A stretch of DNA of 49,368 nucleotides from Treponema sp. (GTDB lineage: Bacteria > Spirochaetota > Spirochaetia > Treponematales > Treponemataceae), in assembly GCA_022510925.1 (NCBI GenBank), contig JAFLSO010000012.1:1-49368 (forward strand), given 5' to 3'. Within the stretch, counting starts at the first letter, position 1; each line of letters begins with the position of its first letter. A program made the translations under genes and the position numbers. Under the pieces are notes generated by a model. It was not told the DNA's origin. It did not search any database and was given only the letters and a program-made list of their open reading frames with translations. Below are positions 16,939 through 25,099 of this stretch, piece after piece.

Positions 16939-17523
16939 ATGACAGAGATAGAAATAAAGGCCCGCGTGACAGACAGGGCGGCAACAGAGGCAGCTTTAGA
17001 CGGCATGGCGGAGTTTAAGGGAAGCGTGACCAGGGACGACACATACTGGAAAAAAGACGGCGTACAGATACGCATACGGAAAGAGATCCTCGGAGACGGA
17101 ACAGAGAGCACGCTCCTCACGTACAAGCGCAAGGAGCTACGCGCGGAGGACGGCGGCTCCGTGATGGAGGTGAACGACGAGCAGGAATGCGCCATAAGCC
17201 GGGCGGAGCCTCTGGAGGCCTTCCTTAAGGACGCGGGATTCTCCGTGGCGCTGAGAAAGCATAAGGATGTGAAGGCATGGAGGCACAGCTCGGGCGCCAC
17301 ACTGGAGCTCTGCGCGGTGCCGCCGCTCGGGGATTTCCTTGAGATAGAGATTCTTTCCGCCGCGGGCGATGACAGCACTGTAAACGGCGCCAGAAAAATC
17401 CTCCTGGAGCTTCTGAAAGATGCGGGGATTCCGGAGAGCCGCATAGAGGGCCGATATTACAGCGAGCTTTTAAAGGAGACCCTCTCCGCGCGGGAGCAGA
17501 AAAGGCAGGACGCGCCCCTCTGA
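16939..17523 (+). CDS. CYTH-domain protein (class IV adenylate cyclase / triphosphatase family)
   Basis: A 194-residue CYTH tunnel protein. The signature ExExK is at the N terminus (TEIEIKARV). Charged strands follow: QIRIRKE, LLTYKRKE, VALRKHKDVKAWRH and FLEIEIL, and a C-terminal helix ends with RIEGRYYSELL, the pattern of CyaB-type proteins. Members act on nucleoside triphosphates, thiamine triphosphate or inorganic triphosphate; the sequence alone does not decide which. The start ATG at 16939 is chosen because the ExExK motif must be N-terminal and AGGGA lies just upstream. It is divergent from lysA and followed by the DUF975 gene, which has its own promoter. Confidence 0.9.
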   Translation: MTEIEIKARVTDRAATEAALDGMAEFKGSVTRDDTYWKKDGVQIRIRKEILGDGTESTLLTYKRKELRAEDGGSVMEVNDEQECAISRAEPLEAFLKDAGFSVALRKHKDVKAWRHSSGATLELCAVPPLGDFLEIEILSAAGDDSTVNGARKILLELLKDAGIPESRIEGRYYSELLKETLSAREQKRQDAPL

Positions 17524-17564
17524 TAAGCCCTCCGCAAAAAAGCTTATGCCCCGCAGGGCAAGCC

Positions 17565-17593
17565 TTGTAAACGCATACGCTTTCAGTTATTAT
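17565..17593 (+). promoter_or_regulatory. promoter of the DUF975-sppA pair
   Basis: TTGTAA at 17565-17570, 17 bases, TATTAT at 17588-17593. The leader of about 29 nt contains AAGGAG before the ATG at 17629. Confidence 0.65.
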
Positions 17594-17628
17594 ACAGGCA
17601 AAAGGATAAGGGTCCTTAAGGAGCATAA

Positions 17629-18381
17629 ATGTTCAACAGAAAATCTTATAAAAGCATAGCAAGAAAACAGCTGGGAGGCCGGTACGCCACTCCAGTCCTC
17701 GCAACTCTTTTCACCATGCTCATCTACCTGCTTTTAAATACGCCGTCTCTGCAGGGTGTCATCAACGCGCTTCGGAACCCCATGAACATCTTTGAGTACT
17801 CGAACGGAACCAACGGCAGCTATTCATTAGGCGTGAGGGCCTTCTACTCGCGGAGCATGCCAAGTTTCCTGTTCTCCATGGCATCATGCTTCGTGAGCGG
17901 AGTGCTCATCATGGCGCAGGCAAATCTTTACATCCTGCTCTCACACACCACGGAGCCCCGCCCGTTCGGGGACTACATAAAGGGATTCTCCGCGTGGCTG
18001 GAAGGATTCCTGGGATTCTTATGGTACTCCCTGTGGATATTCCTGTGGAGCCTTCTGTTCTTCATCCCCGGAATCGTAAAGGCTTACTCCTACTCGCAGA
18101 TGTTCCTCATAATGGCCGAATATCCTAAAGTGGGCGTGACCAGGGCCATGCGCCTGAGCAAGATACTCACAAAAGGATACAAGGGCGACCTGTTCATAAT
18201 GTCGCTGAGCTTTTTGGGATGGGAGATTCTCAGCGCGCTCACGTTCGGTATACTCAAGCTGTGGCTCACCCCGTACAAGAGCATGTCATTTGTGAACGCG
18301 TACCATGCGCTTAAGGCGCACGCCATAAAAGCGGGCGATCTTACGGAAGAGGATTTCACCGGCACCGGCGCGGAGGCATGA
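17629..18381 (+). CDS. DUF975-type integral membrane protein
   Basis: A 250-residue membrane protein. It opens with FNRKSYKSIARKQLGG, a basic segment typical of DUF975 proteins, then has about five hydrophobic segments (near 20-36, 85-105, 125-150 and 190-215). The cytoplasmic motifs include MFLIMAEYPKVGVTRAMRLSKILTKG, also seen in that family. The biochemical role of the family is unknown; some members are linked by context to membrane stress or protein export. The stop codon overlaps the start of sppA by 4 bases (ATGA), so the two are translationally coupled and may work together at the membrane. Confidence 0.82.
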   Translation: MFNRKSYKSIARKQLGGRYATPVLATLFTMLIYLLLNTPSLQGVINALRNPMNIFEYSNGTNGSYSLGVRAFYSRSMPSFLFSMASCFVSGVLIMAQANLYILLSHTTEPRPFGDYIKGFSAWLEGFLGFLWYSLWIFLWSLLFFIPGIVKAYSYSQMFLIMAEYPKVGVTRAMRLSKILTKGYKGDLFIMSLSFLGWEILSALTFGILKLWLTPYKSMSFVNAYHALKAHAIKAGDLTEEDFTGTGAEA

Positions 18382-19430
18382 GAATGGCAGGCAAAAAGAA
18401 CAGAACCGGGATTGTGGTGTTCATAATCATCATAGCGCTCTCTGCGGCACTGGCCGCGCTGAACATAGCGGACGCCATAATGCATCCGGCCCCCAAAGCG
18501 AAATTCCACCGTGTGCTCAGGAACGAGGGCAGCAGCTGGAACCTGGGCTCCGGCATAAAGAAAATACGCGGCGGAAAGGGCGGCATAGAGCATTCAGGCG
18601 CGTACATAGCCAGGCTTTTCATAGACGGTGTAATAGAGGACTCGAATTCCACGTACAACCAGGAGTGGCTCCTTGAGACCATAGAGGAGCTTAAGAATGA
18701 CGATGACAACCTGGGCATCATACTTTTCATAGACTCTCCAGGAGGAGGCGTCTACGAGGCGGACGAGGCATACCTCAAGCTGCTTGAGTACAAGAAGGAG
18801 AAGCCGCTATACGCTTACATGGGGCCCATTGCCGCAAGCGGAGGATACTACATAGCATGCGCGGCGGACTACATCATGGCGAACAGGAACACTCTCACGG
18901 GAAGCATAGGCGTAATCTCGGGGCAGACCATGGACCTCACGGGGCTCATGGAGAGCCTGGGCATAAAAAGCGAGACCATACACGCGGGCGCAAACAAGAA
19001 CATGGGAGGCTTCAACGAGCCGCTGAGCCAGGAGCAGAGGCAGATACTCCAGTCAATCGCGGACGAATGCTACGAGCAGTTCACAGACATAGTGGCAAAA
19101 AGCCGCTCCATGGAGAAAAGCAAAGTATACGATCTGGCGGACGGACGCATTTACACGGCCAGGCAGGCGCAGGAGAACGGCCTCATAGACTCCATAGGCT
19201 CGTGGAGCGACGTGGTGAGCCAGATGCAGAGCAAGGGACTGGACTGGGCGGACGCCGAGGTGGTGGACGTAAAATACGAGCCTGAGCGCTCATTCTACCG
19301 TGTGCTGTGGGGAATGGCCAGAGGCGCAGGGAATTCTGCGGAAAGCTCGCGCATGCTGCCCGAGGCCGTGGAGAAGGCGGTCACGCCCAGAGCACCATAC
19401 CCCGCATACATCTACGACGCGGGAAGATAA
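18378..19430 (+). CDS. sppA: signal peptide peptidase SppA, short form
   Basis: A membrane-bound serine protease that degrades cleaved signal peptides. The 350 residues are the single-domain (half-length) form. There is one N-terminal membrane anchor at 11-32; the protease core has FIDSPGGGVYEADE, the nucleophile Ser154 in GPIAASGGYYIACAAD, NTLTGSIGVI, and the general base Lys207 in HAGANKNMGGF. The tail after residue 320 is not conserved. The first ATG overlaps the previous stop; a second ATG two codons on is possible. It runs toward recX on the other strand, and I see no clear terminator in the 47-base gap. Confidence 0.93.
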   Translation: MRMAGKKNRTGIVVFIIIIALSAALAALNIADAIMHPAPKAKFHRVLRNEGSSWNLGSGIKKIRGGKGGIEHSGAYIARLFIDGVIEDSNSTYNQEWLLETIEELKNDDDNLGIILFIDSPGGGVYEADEAYLKLLEYKKEKPLYAYMGPIAASGGYYIACAADYIMANRNTLTGSIGVISGQTMDLTGLMESLGIKSETIHAGANKNMGGFNEPLSQEQRQILQSIADECYEQFTDIVAKSRSMEKSKVYDLADGRIYTARQAQENGLIDSIGSWSDVVSQMQSKGLDWADAEVVDVKYEPERSFYRVLWGMARGAGNSAESSRMLPEAVEKAVTPRAPYPAYIYDAGR

Positions 19431-19477
19431 GGACTGCAAAATCTTTTAAAAGACAGCCTGGCACAGAGCGCGCGGCG

Positions 19478-20173
19478 CTAAATGTCAGGCCGCTCATCCT
19501 CCAGTCTTTTAAATGCGCCTTTTATCTCGCGCAGGGAGAATCCGGCCCTCATCAGGGAGGCATAGAGTTTCTCCCTGTCATCGTATTTTTTTGTGCGGAG
19601 GCTTTTTCTCAGCGCCCTAAGGCACAGATCCCCCTCGTCACAGCTCTCGAAAAACTCATCCAGCGCGGACTCCCTGTCTTCCCGGCCTATCCCCCGCGCG
19701 GCAAGCTCCGCAGAAAGCCTGCTCCGTCCCTCCGCATGGTCTATGGAGCGGCTCCTAAGCCACGCCCCCGCGAACCGCCTGTCGCTCAGATAACCCTGTC
19801 TCTCCAGATAATCCAGGGCCTGCCCTATCACGCCGCCGTCAAGGCCTTTCCTGAGAAGCTTGCGCGTAAGACCTGAACGGCTCTGCTCCGCCCTGGCCAG
19901 ATACGACATGGCGGCCGTCTCCGCGCTGTATACCAAAGCCGCGCGCAGTATGTCCGCGGCCTCCTCATCAGAGAAAACGCCCGGCTCCCCCGCGCAAAGC
20001 GTCTCCGAGGGCATGAAAAGCGAGTCCTCAGGCTCAAGGCCGCCACGCACGCACACAAGTCTCTCCTCCCTCACATCAGAGAGATACTCCGCCCGCAAAA
20101 AAAATGCAGACCCTGCGTCCGATGTGATTTCATACACACCGGGCAAAGTCTGCTTTACGCTTCTTAAAACCAA
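19478..20173 (-). CDS. recX: RecX regulatory protein
   Basis: RecX binds RecA filaments and tunes recombination and SOS. The protein has 231 residues, with the three-helix repeats in the C-terminal two thirds: SRSGLTRKLLRKGLDGGVIGQ, then LDYLERQGYLSDRRFAGAWLRSR, RSRLSAELAARGIG, and KKYDDREKLYASLMRAGFSLREIKGAFK. The start is uncertain; the longest reading begins with TTG at 20173 with no good ribosome binding site, 20 bases after rpsI. It is at the end of the rplM-rpsI operon, so it may be made by read-through. recA is not in the window. Confidence 0.88.
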   Translation of the reverse strand: MVLRSVKQTLPGVYEITSDAGSAFFLRAEYLSDVREERLVCVRGGLEPEDSLFMPSETLCAGEPGVFSDEEAADILRAALVYSAETAAMSYLARAEQSRSGLTRKLLRKGLDGGVIGQALDYLERQGYLSDRRFAGAWLRSRSIDHAEGRSRLSAELAARGIGREDRESALDEFFESCDEGDLCLRALRKSLRTKKYDDREKLYASLMRAGFSLREIKGAFKRLEDERPDI

Positions 20174-20193
20174 AACTGCAGAAGAGCGGCAGC

Positions 20194-20586
20194 CTAGCGC
20201 TTGGAGAACTGGAAGCGGCGGCGGGCACCACGCTGGCCGTACTTCTTGCGCTCCACCATGCGGCTGTCGCGCGTAAGGTAGCCGTTCGCCTTAAGGGACG
20301 GGCGGCAGTTGGGATCCACCTGTGTGAGCGCGCGTGATAGGCCGTGCAGGCATGCCGCCGCCTGGCCGTTAAGACCGCCGCCCCTCACGTTAATGAGGAT
20401 GTCGAATTTGTTGTCGTTGGATGTGACCAGAAGAGGCTGGCGGACAAGGCGGACCTGATCCGCTGTGTCAAAGTAATCTCCCAAATCCTTTCCGTTAACG
20501 ACGATTTTACCAGAGCCCTCGCGCAAAAATACGCGGGCAACAGAGGTTTTCCTTCTTCCTGTACCGATTGCTATATTCTTAATCAC
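20194..20586 (-). CDS. rpsI: 30S ribosomal protein S9
   Basis: Small-subunit protein whose C-terminal tail reaches the P-site tRNA. It has 130 residues, normal length. The family blocks are clear: GTGRRKTSVARVFLREGSG at the start, NVRGGGLNGQAAACLHGLSRAL, and the basic tail VERKKYGQRGARRRFQFSKR ending in SKR. The start is GTG at 20586 with AGGAG upstream. It follows rplM by 12 bases in the usual L13-S9 pair. Confidence 0.98.
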   Translation of the reverse strand: MIKNIAIGTGRRKTSVARVFLREGSGKIVVNGKDLGDYFDTADQVRLVRQPLLVTSNDNKFDILINVRGGGLNGQAAACLHGLSRALTQVDPNCRPSLKANGYLTRDSRMVERKKYGQRGARRRFQFSKR

Positions 20587-20598
20587 GATGAACTCCTA

Positions 20599-21027
20599 TT
20601 ATACTTCCAGCGCCTTGGGATTCTGTGCCGCATGGGGATGCTCGGCACCCGCATAAATCTTTAAGTTGCCGATAAGACGGCGTCCGAGCCTGTTGTGCGG
20701 CAGCATGCCCGCAATGGTGCGGCGCAGAGGCTCCGTAGGATGACGCTCAATCAGCTTCTTGAACGAGTAGGAGCGGAGCCCGCCGACATAGCCTGTATAA
20801 TGGCGGTAAAGCATATCCTCTTCCTTGTTGCCGGAAACCTGGATTTTCTCAGCGTTCACTATAACCACGTAGTCGCCGCAGAAAGCGTTGGGCACGTAGT
20901 TAACTTTGTTCTTTCCACGGAGCACGCTGGCAGCCTTGGCGGCCACGCGTCCCAGAGTCTGACCGGAGGCATCGATAACGTACCAGTCATGCTTGAATTC
21001 ATCACCTTTGGTAAAAATTGTTTTCAT
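20599..21027 (-). CDS. rplM: 50S ribosomal protein L13
   Basis: Large-subunit assembly protein of 142 residues. Typical blocks are WYVIDASGQTLGRVAAKAAS, DYVVIVNAEKI, LYRHYTGYVGGLRS and AGMLPHNRLGRRLIGNLKIYAGAEHPHAAQ. The ATG at 21027 is chosen because the conserved N terminus (MKTIFTK) begins there with AAGG upstream; an in-frame extension to 21093 is non-conserved. It leads the rplM-rpsI-recX operon, with a strong promoter and a leader of about 95 nt. Confidence 0.97.
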   Translation of the reverse strand: MKTIFTKGDEFKHDWYVIDASGQTLGRVAAKAASVLRGKNKVNYVPNAFCGDYVVIVNAEKIQVSGNKEEDMLYRHYTGYVGGLRSYSFKKLIERHPTEPLRRTIAGMLPHNRLGRRLIGNLKIYAGAEHPHAAQNPKALEV

Positions 21028-21122
21028 GTATGTAACCTTCACATAAACTTTGCGTTCGCCGCTTCGCATCCAGCTTTGAACGTATGCGGGCAATGAGCGG
21101 TTGCTCGCATTTATATACGGGG
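21028..21122 (-). other. structured 5' leader of rplM
   Basis: The roughly 95-nt leader contains nested inverted repeats (ATGCG with CGCAT outside, GAGC-AACC-GCTC inside). L13 is known to regulate its own mRNA in other bacteria, so this could be an autoregulatory site. I cannot match it to a described motif by eye. Confidence 0.35.
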
Positions 21123-21128
21123 TACCAG

Positions 21129-21158
21129 ACTATACCATTTTTACACGGAGCGCGTCAA
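21129..21158 (-). promoter_or_regulatory. rplM promoter
   Basis: Minus-strand TTGACG (21158-21153), 18 bases, TATAGT (21134-21129) with TGG before it, an extended -10. The -35 overlaps the last codons of the small membrane-protein gene. Confidence 0.7.
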
Positions 21159-21409
21159 TTACCGGAGGCGGATTTTGCGCTCTCCTCGGCCTTTTTGGCC
21201 TCCATCTCCTCTTTCCTGGCCTCTTTCTTATCCTTTATGTCCGCGAATCCTATGAAAACGGACACAAGGCCCACGAACGCCGCGAACACAGGCGCGCATC
21301 CGCGCAGAAAATCCACCACGTCAGGCCCCCATGCAAGCCCTATGCCGGCAGGAAGGCAAGCGAAGACGCAGAACGCAATCAGAACCAAGCCCACTATAAG
21401 CGCTACCAT
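21155..21409 (-). CDS. small membrane protein, function unknown
   Basis: An 84-residue protein with two hydrophobic segments (about 3-26 and 36-55) and a charged, coiled-coil-prone C-terminal tail of alternating Lys, Glu and Ala. The ATG at 21409 is preceded by AGGAG at a proper distance, which supports a real gene. I recognise no family. It lies between azlCD and rplM on the same strand, with its own gap on each side, and could be co-transcribed with rplM only by read-through. Confidence 0.7.
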   Translation of the reverse strand: MVALIVGLVLIAFCVFACLPAGIGLAWGPDVVDFLRGCAPVFAAFVGLVSVFIGFADIKDKKEARKEEMEAKKAEESAKSASGN

Positions 21410-21553
21410 AACAAAATCTCCTATCGCATGAATTTTTATACGGACACAGTTTATAACATTGGAATAATATTAGCAAGGATTAAGCGCCCGTGACGGAACT
21501 ATTTTAACGGCATCCCATGCCAGCTCCATACGAAACGCGGCGTCCCGTGCCCC

Positions 21554-21886
21554 TCACATCAGGCGGGAGAGAACCATGAACACTATGGTGCCCGAGAAAA
21601 TGCTCACCATGGAATTCCTCAGCGGCACCTGAAGCAGAACCGTAACGGCTATGGCTATGAGATACGGCGCGCCGAACGGAGCCTGAGAGAACGCCACGTC
21701 CTTAAGGCAGTACACCACCAGCACGGTTATCACCATGGAGGGTATGAAACGCTCCACGAACGTTATTATCTTAGGCGGCTCCCTGCGGCCGAACAGAGCG
21801 AACGGAAAGAATCTTTCCATAAAGATTATCACGGCCGAAAGAAAATTCGCCGCAAGCACCATATAAAGCGGCAGGGCTCCCGTCAT
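21554..21886 (-). CDS. azlD: AzlD-family branched-chain amino-acid exporter subunit
   Basis: A 110-residue integral membrane protein with about four hydrophobic segments, including LAANFLSAVIIFMERFFPF and ERFIPSMVITVLVVYCLKDV, typical of AzlD. It forms an exporter with AzlC for branched-chain amino acids or analogues. Its start overlaps the azlC stop by 4 bases, so the two are coupled. It is the smaller, C-terminal partner in the operon. Confidence 0.9.
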   Translation of the reverse strand: MTGALPLYMVLAANFLSAVIIFMERFFPFALFGRREPPKIITFVERFIPSMVITVLVVYCLKDVAFSQAPFGAPYLIAIAVTVLLQVPLRNSMVSIFSGTIVFMVLSRLM

Positions 21887-22632
21887 TTCTCATCCTCCGT
21901 ACAGGCGGAACTCTCCCGCGCGAGAAAAAAATTCCTTCCGCGGGCCAGCACTATGACCGCTATGCCCAGCGCTATGGCCGCGAGTATTATGTTCGATGAG
22001 GGGAGCATGCCGGCCTTGCACAGGGCCACGCATGCCGCGCACGTGGCAAGCCCTGCAAGCGGCGGAACAATGTCATGCGACTTCCTTATCTGCTCCACCA
22101 GAAGGACCACGAAAAGCGCGGTAAGGGCAAAGTCCACGCCCGTAAGGTACTGCGCCAGATCATAGTGCTGCAGGACCCTGCAGGCCAGAGCCCCTATCAC
22201 GGAGCCGGTGCCCCAGTACAGCTGATCAAGGAGCGCCACAGTGCCGTAGAAAGGGCCGGGCTCCGCGCCTTTAGGCAGATCGGTTCCAGTAAGGATTGCG
22301 TAAGTCTCGTCCGTCAGCGCGAAAATCAGGTAAGGCTTCCATCTCCCCGTCTCCTTGAACCTGGTTATAAGGGAAAGGCCGTAGACTATGTGCCTTATGT
22401 TCACGAAAAGCTCCGTTATAAGAATCTCAGGAAGCCGCGCGCCGACCGCGAAAAGCCCCACCGCGATATACTGCCCCGCGCCCGCGTACATAGTCAGACT
22501 CATTATAAGCGCGACCCACCATGGATACCCGGCATTCACCGTCATCAGCCCGAACGGTATGCCTATGGCTATGTAGCCGAAAAGGACCGGGGTGGTTATG
22601 GTGAACGCCTGCCTGAATAAATACCTGTTCAT
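21883..22632 (-). CDS. azlC: AzlC-family branched-chain amino-acid exporter subunit
   Basis: A 249-residue membrane protein with seven or eight hydrophobic segments. The AzlC signature is visible: FGYIAIGIPFGLMTVNAGYP near the start, SLTMYAGAGQYIAVGLFAVGA, and NIRHIVYGLSLITRFKE with the later TDETYAIL. It is the main channel subunit of the exporter. ATG 22632 has no Shine-Dalgarno (GATGAAAA before it) and lies 8 bases after a TATAAT, predicting a leaderless or near-leaderless mRNA. A role linked to ilvB, which has the same promoter layout, is plausible. Confidence 0.92.
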   Translation of the reverse strand: MNRYLFRQAFTITTPVLFGYIAIGIPFGLMTVNAGYPWWVALIMSLTMYAGAGQYIAVGLFAVGARLPEILITELFVNIRHIVYGLSLITRFKETGRWKPYLIFALTDETYAILTGTDLPKGAEPGPFYGTVALLDQLYWGTGSVIGALACRVLQHYDLAQYLTGVDFALTALFVVLLVEQIRKSHDIVPPLAGLATCAACVALCKAGMLPSSNIILAAIALGIAVIVLARGRNFFLARESSACTEDEK

Positions 22633-22640
22633 TTTTCATC

Positions 22641-22668
22641 ATTATAGTCACACACAGTTTTTTGTCCA
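22641..22668 (-). promoter_or_regulatory. azlCD promoter, predicted near-leaderless
   Basis: Minus-strand TGGACA (22668-22663), 16 bases, perfect TATAAT (22646-22641), then 8 bases to the azlC ATG. A start 7 bases after the -10 leaves a leader of about 2 nt. Confidence 0.65.
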
Positions 22669-22820
22669 TAAGCGTTTTCCGGAGAGAGGAACGGCACAAG
22701 TCCGCCCGCTCACGCCTGAGAAAACACGGCGCGCCCCGTTCCCTAAAATCTTAAGTTTTTAATGCCTTGCTATTGACACGGCGGGCAAATATCGGGAAAG
22801 TACAGTTAGCATAAGGATTT

Positions 22821-22849
22821 AAAAAGGCACCGCTACAGGTGTCTTTTTT
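22821..22849 (+). terminator. terminator-like hairpin immediately upstream of potA
   Basis: AAAAAGGCACC pairs with GGTGTCTTTTTT (one G-U pair) around a 6-base loop, with an A tract before and a T tract after. No plus-strand gene ends upstream (azlC runs the other way), so it lies in the potA leader and could be an attenuator or the end of a short RNA. A TTGACA at 22773-22778 has no convincing -10 partner. Confidence 0.6.
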
Positions 22850-22886
22850 CTCTATGCGCGTACATTACATTTTGGGAAGAGCTACA

Positions 22887-24077
22887 GTGAAAGGAAGTAC
22901 AGTTTCTATCGATCACGTGTCAAAGCACTTTGGAAGTTTCCACGCCCTGGATGACATAAACTTTACGATAAAGGCGGGGGAATTCTTCTCTCTTCTGGGG
23001 CCTTCCGGCTGCGGCAAGACCACGCTGCTCAGAATAATAGCGGGCTTTGAATTCCCTGACCAGGGCGCCGTGCTCTTTGACGACGAGAACATAATCCCGC
23101 TTCCTCCCAACAAGCGCGAGAGCAACACTGTGTTCCAGAACTACGCGCTGTTCCCGCACATGACCGTGTTCGACAACATAGCGTTCCCCCTTAAGCTCAG
23201 GAAGCTCTCAAAACAGGAGATAGAGTCCAAGGTGGAAGAGTACCTGCATCTGGTGCAGCTGGAGCAGCACGCCCACAAAAAGCCCAACCAGCTTTCCGGC
23301 GGACAGAGGCAGAGGGTGGCCATAGCGCGCGCTCTCATAAGCGAGCCCAAGGTGCTTCTTCTGGACGAGCCGCTCTCCGCGCTTGACGCCAAGCTGCGCG
23401 CGAATCTTCTGATAGACCTGGACGCAATCCATGACAAGATAGGAATCACGTTCATTTACGTAACGCATGACCAGAGCGAGGCGCTTGCAGTAAGCGACCG
23501 CATCGCCGTGATGAACCAGGGGCATGTGCTTCAGGTGGGAACTCCGTTCGAGATTTACGAGAGCCCTGCCACGCAGTTCGTGGCCCAGTTCATAGGAGAG
23601 ACGAACCTGTTCGAGAGCACGGTGGTGCAGTGCGAGCCGTACACCGCGGAGTCAGGACAGACGGAGCACGCCGTGACACTGAACACTCCCGCGCTGGGAA
23701 TGCAGGCGCAGCTTACGGGCGAGACCGCCGCCATGCGGGAGGAGGACAAGAACATTCTCGTGACGGACTATGAGCCTACGGCGCCCGGACAGAAAGTGGC
23801 GTTCACGATACGTCCAGAGAAAATCCGCATAACCAAAGAGGAGCCTAAATTCGCGGGGCGCAAGGACATAAACGTTTTCAAGGGCATAGTGGAGGAGCCG
23901 GTCTACACAGGGTTCCAGTCCAAGTTCTACGTGCGCCTGGAGAACGGCACCATTGTCAAAGTGTTCAAGCAGCACACGAACTATCTGGACGACGGACCTG
24001 AGATAGCATGGAAAGACACTGTGTACATCTCATGGGCGGCGAACGACGGATACATCGTGGAGGACATAAACAAATGA
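22887..24077 (+). CDS. potA: spermidine/putrescine ABC transporter ATP-binding protein
   Basis: The ATPase of a polyamine importer on the inner side of the membrane. From GTG 22887 it has 396 residues: Walker A GPSGCGKTT at 38-46, the Q-loop in VFQNYALFPHMTV, signature LSGGQRQRVAIARAL, Walker B VLLLDEPLSALD and the H-loop in VTHDQSEA. A C-terminal TOBE regulatory domain fills residues from about 235. The start is uncertain. GTG 22887 has GGGAAGAG upstream, whereas ATG 22854 and GTG 22839 lie against or inside the terminator-like hairpin. The stop overlaps the potB start by 4 bases. Confidence 0.95.
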   Translation: MKGSTVSIDHVSKHFGSFHALDDINFTIKAGEFFSLLGPSGCGKTTLLRIIAGFEFPDQGAVLFDDENIIPLPPNKRESNTVFQNYALFPHMTVFDNIAFPLKLRKLSKQEIESKVEEYLHLVQLEQHAHKKPNQLSGGQRQRVAIARALISEPKVLLLDEPLSALDAKLRANLLIDLDAIHDKIGITFIYVTHDQSEALAVSDRIAVMNQGHVLQVGTPFEIYESPATQFVAQFIGETNLFESTVVQCEPYTAESGQTEHAVTLNTPALGMQAQLTGETAAMREEDKNILVTDYEPTAPGQKVAFTIRPEKIRITKEEPKFAGRKDINVFKGIVEEPVYTGFQSKFYVRLENGTIVKVFKQHTNYLDDGPEIAWKDTVYISWAANDGYIVEDINK

Positions 24078-25099
24078 GCGGAAAGGGAAAGCCCCTCACC
24101 GGCAAAGCGTCCGAATCCCCCGCGCAAAGCCCTCAGCTTAAGGCAGCCAAGGCCGCTGGCGACGCAAAATACCGCAAGTCAAATCCCGGCCCCGCATACG
24201 CATGGCCCATGGGACTGTGGTTCACTATCTTTTTCGTGGTGCCGCTTTTCATAATAGTGCTGTACTCGTTCATGAAACGTGACGTGTACGGCGGCGTGGT
24301 GCATGAGTTCACCCTTAAGGCATACAGGCAGATGTTCGACAAGGCGTACGGGATGATTTTCCTGCGCACGCTGTGGATAACGGTAATCTCCACCGCCATA
24401 ACCATTCTGATAGCGCTTCCGTGCGGATACGCCATGGCCAGGAGCAGGCACCAGACACTGCTGCTGATTCTGGTAGTGGTGCCGTTCCTCACGAACAGCC
24501 TGATACGCATATTCGCGTGGATTACCATTCTGGGCGACAACGGCATACTGAACAGCATGCTCGGATTTTTCTTCAATCTGTTTCATAAGGGAAAGACTTT
24601 CGTGCCGCATAAATTCATGTTCACGCAGGGGGCGGTAATCCTGGTGAGCATTTACATGTACCTGCCCTACGCCATCCTTCCCATATTCACCGCCGTGGAC
24701 AGGTTCGACTTCTCATTGCTGGAGGCCGCGCGTGACCTGGGCGCCACAAAGCCGCAGTCCATGGTGAAGGTCCTTATTCCCGGAATAAAAAGCGGGGTCC
24801 TGAGCGCCCTCATATTCACGTTCATACCGATTTTCGGCGCGTACACGGTGCCGCAGCTTGTGGGCGGAAAAGACAGCTACATGCTGGGGAACATAATAGT
24901 GGACCAGGTACAGAAAGTGCGCAACTGGCCGCTCGCGAGCGCGTTCAGCATGGTGATAACAGCAGTCTCCATGATCGCCATCCTGTGGATGCTCTCGTCA
25001 AACAAAAAAGAGGACAGCCTCAGGAAAGTCTCCAACAAAGAGGAGCTCCAGACTTCCCCGTCCATAGCCACCGCCATACACAAGGAGGGGCTCAAATGA
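24074..25099 (+). CDS. potB: spermidine/putrescine ABC transporter permease
   Basis: First permease of the polyamine importer, 341 residues. It has an unusually long hydrophilic N-terminal tail of about 40 residues rich in Lys, Ala and Pro, then six membrane segments. The EAA loop that contacts PotA reads LLEAARDLGATKPQSMVKVLIPGIKSG. The C terminus is also extended and polar. The ATG at 24074 overlaps the potA stop (ATGA) and is coupled to it. Confidence 0.95.
   Translation: MSGKGKPLTGKASESPAQSPQLKAAKAAGDAKYRKSNPGPAYAWPMGLWFTIFFVVPLFIIVLYSFMKRDVYGGVVHEFTLKAYRQMFDKAYGMIFLRTLWITVISTAITILIALPCGYAMARSRHQTLLLILVVVPFLTNSLIRIFAWITILGDNGILNSMLGFFFNLFHKGKTFVPHKFMFTQGAVILVSIYMYLPYAILPIFTAVDRFDFSLLEAARDLGATKPQSMVKVLIPGIKSGVLSALIFTFIPIFGAYTVPQLVGGKDSYMLGNIIVDQVQKVRNWPLASAFSMVITAVSMIAILWMLSSNKKEDSLRKVSNKEELQTSPSIATAIHKEGLK

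Noticed and set aside
22773-22790. Possible sigma-54 promoter before potA
   Set aside because: The -24 element has GA instead of GG; the match is too weak to support.
22839-22886. Longer potA starting at GTG 22839 or ATG 22854
   Set aside because: Both lie in or against a terminator-like hairpin without a ribosome binding site, and the conserved PotA sequence begins after GTG 22887.
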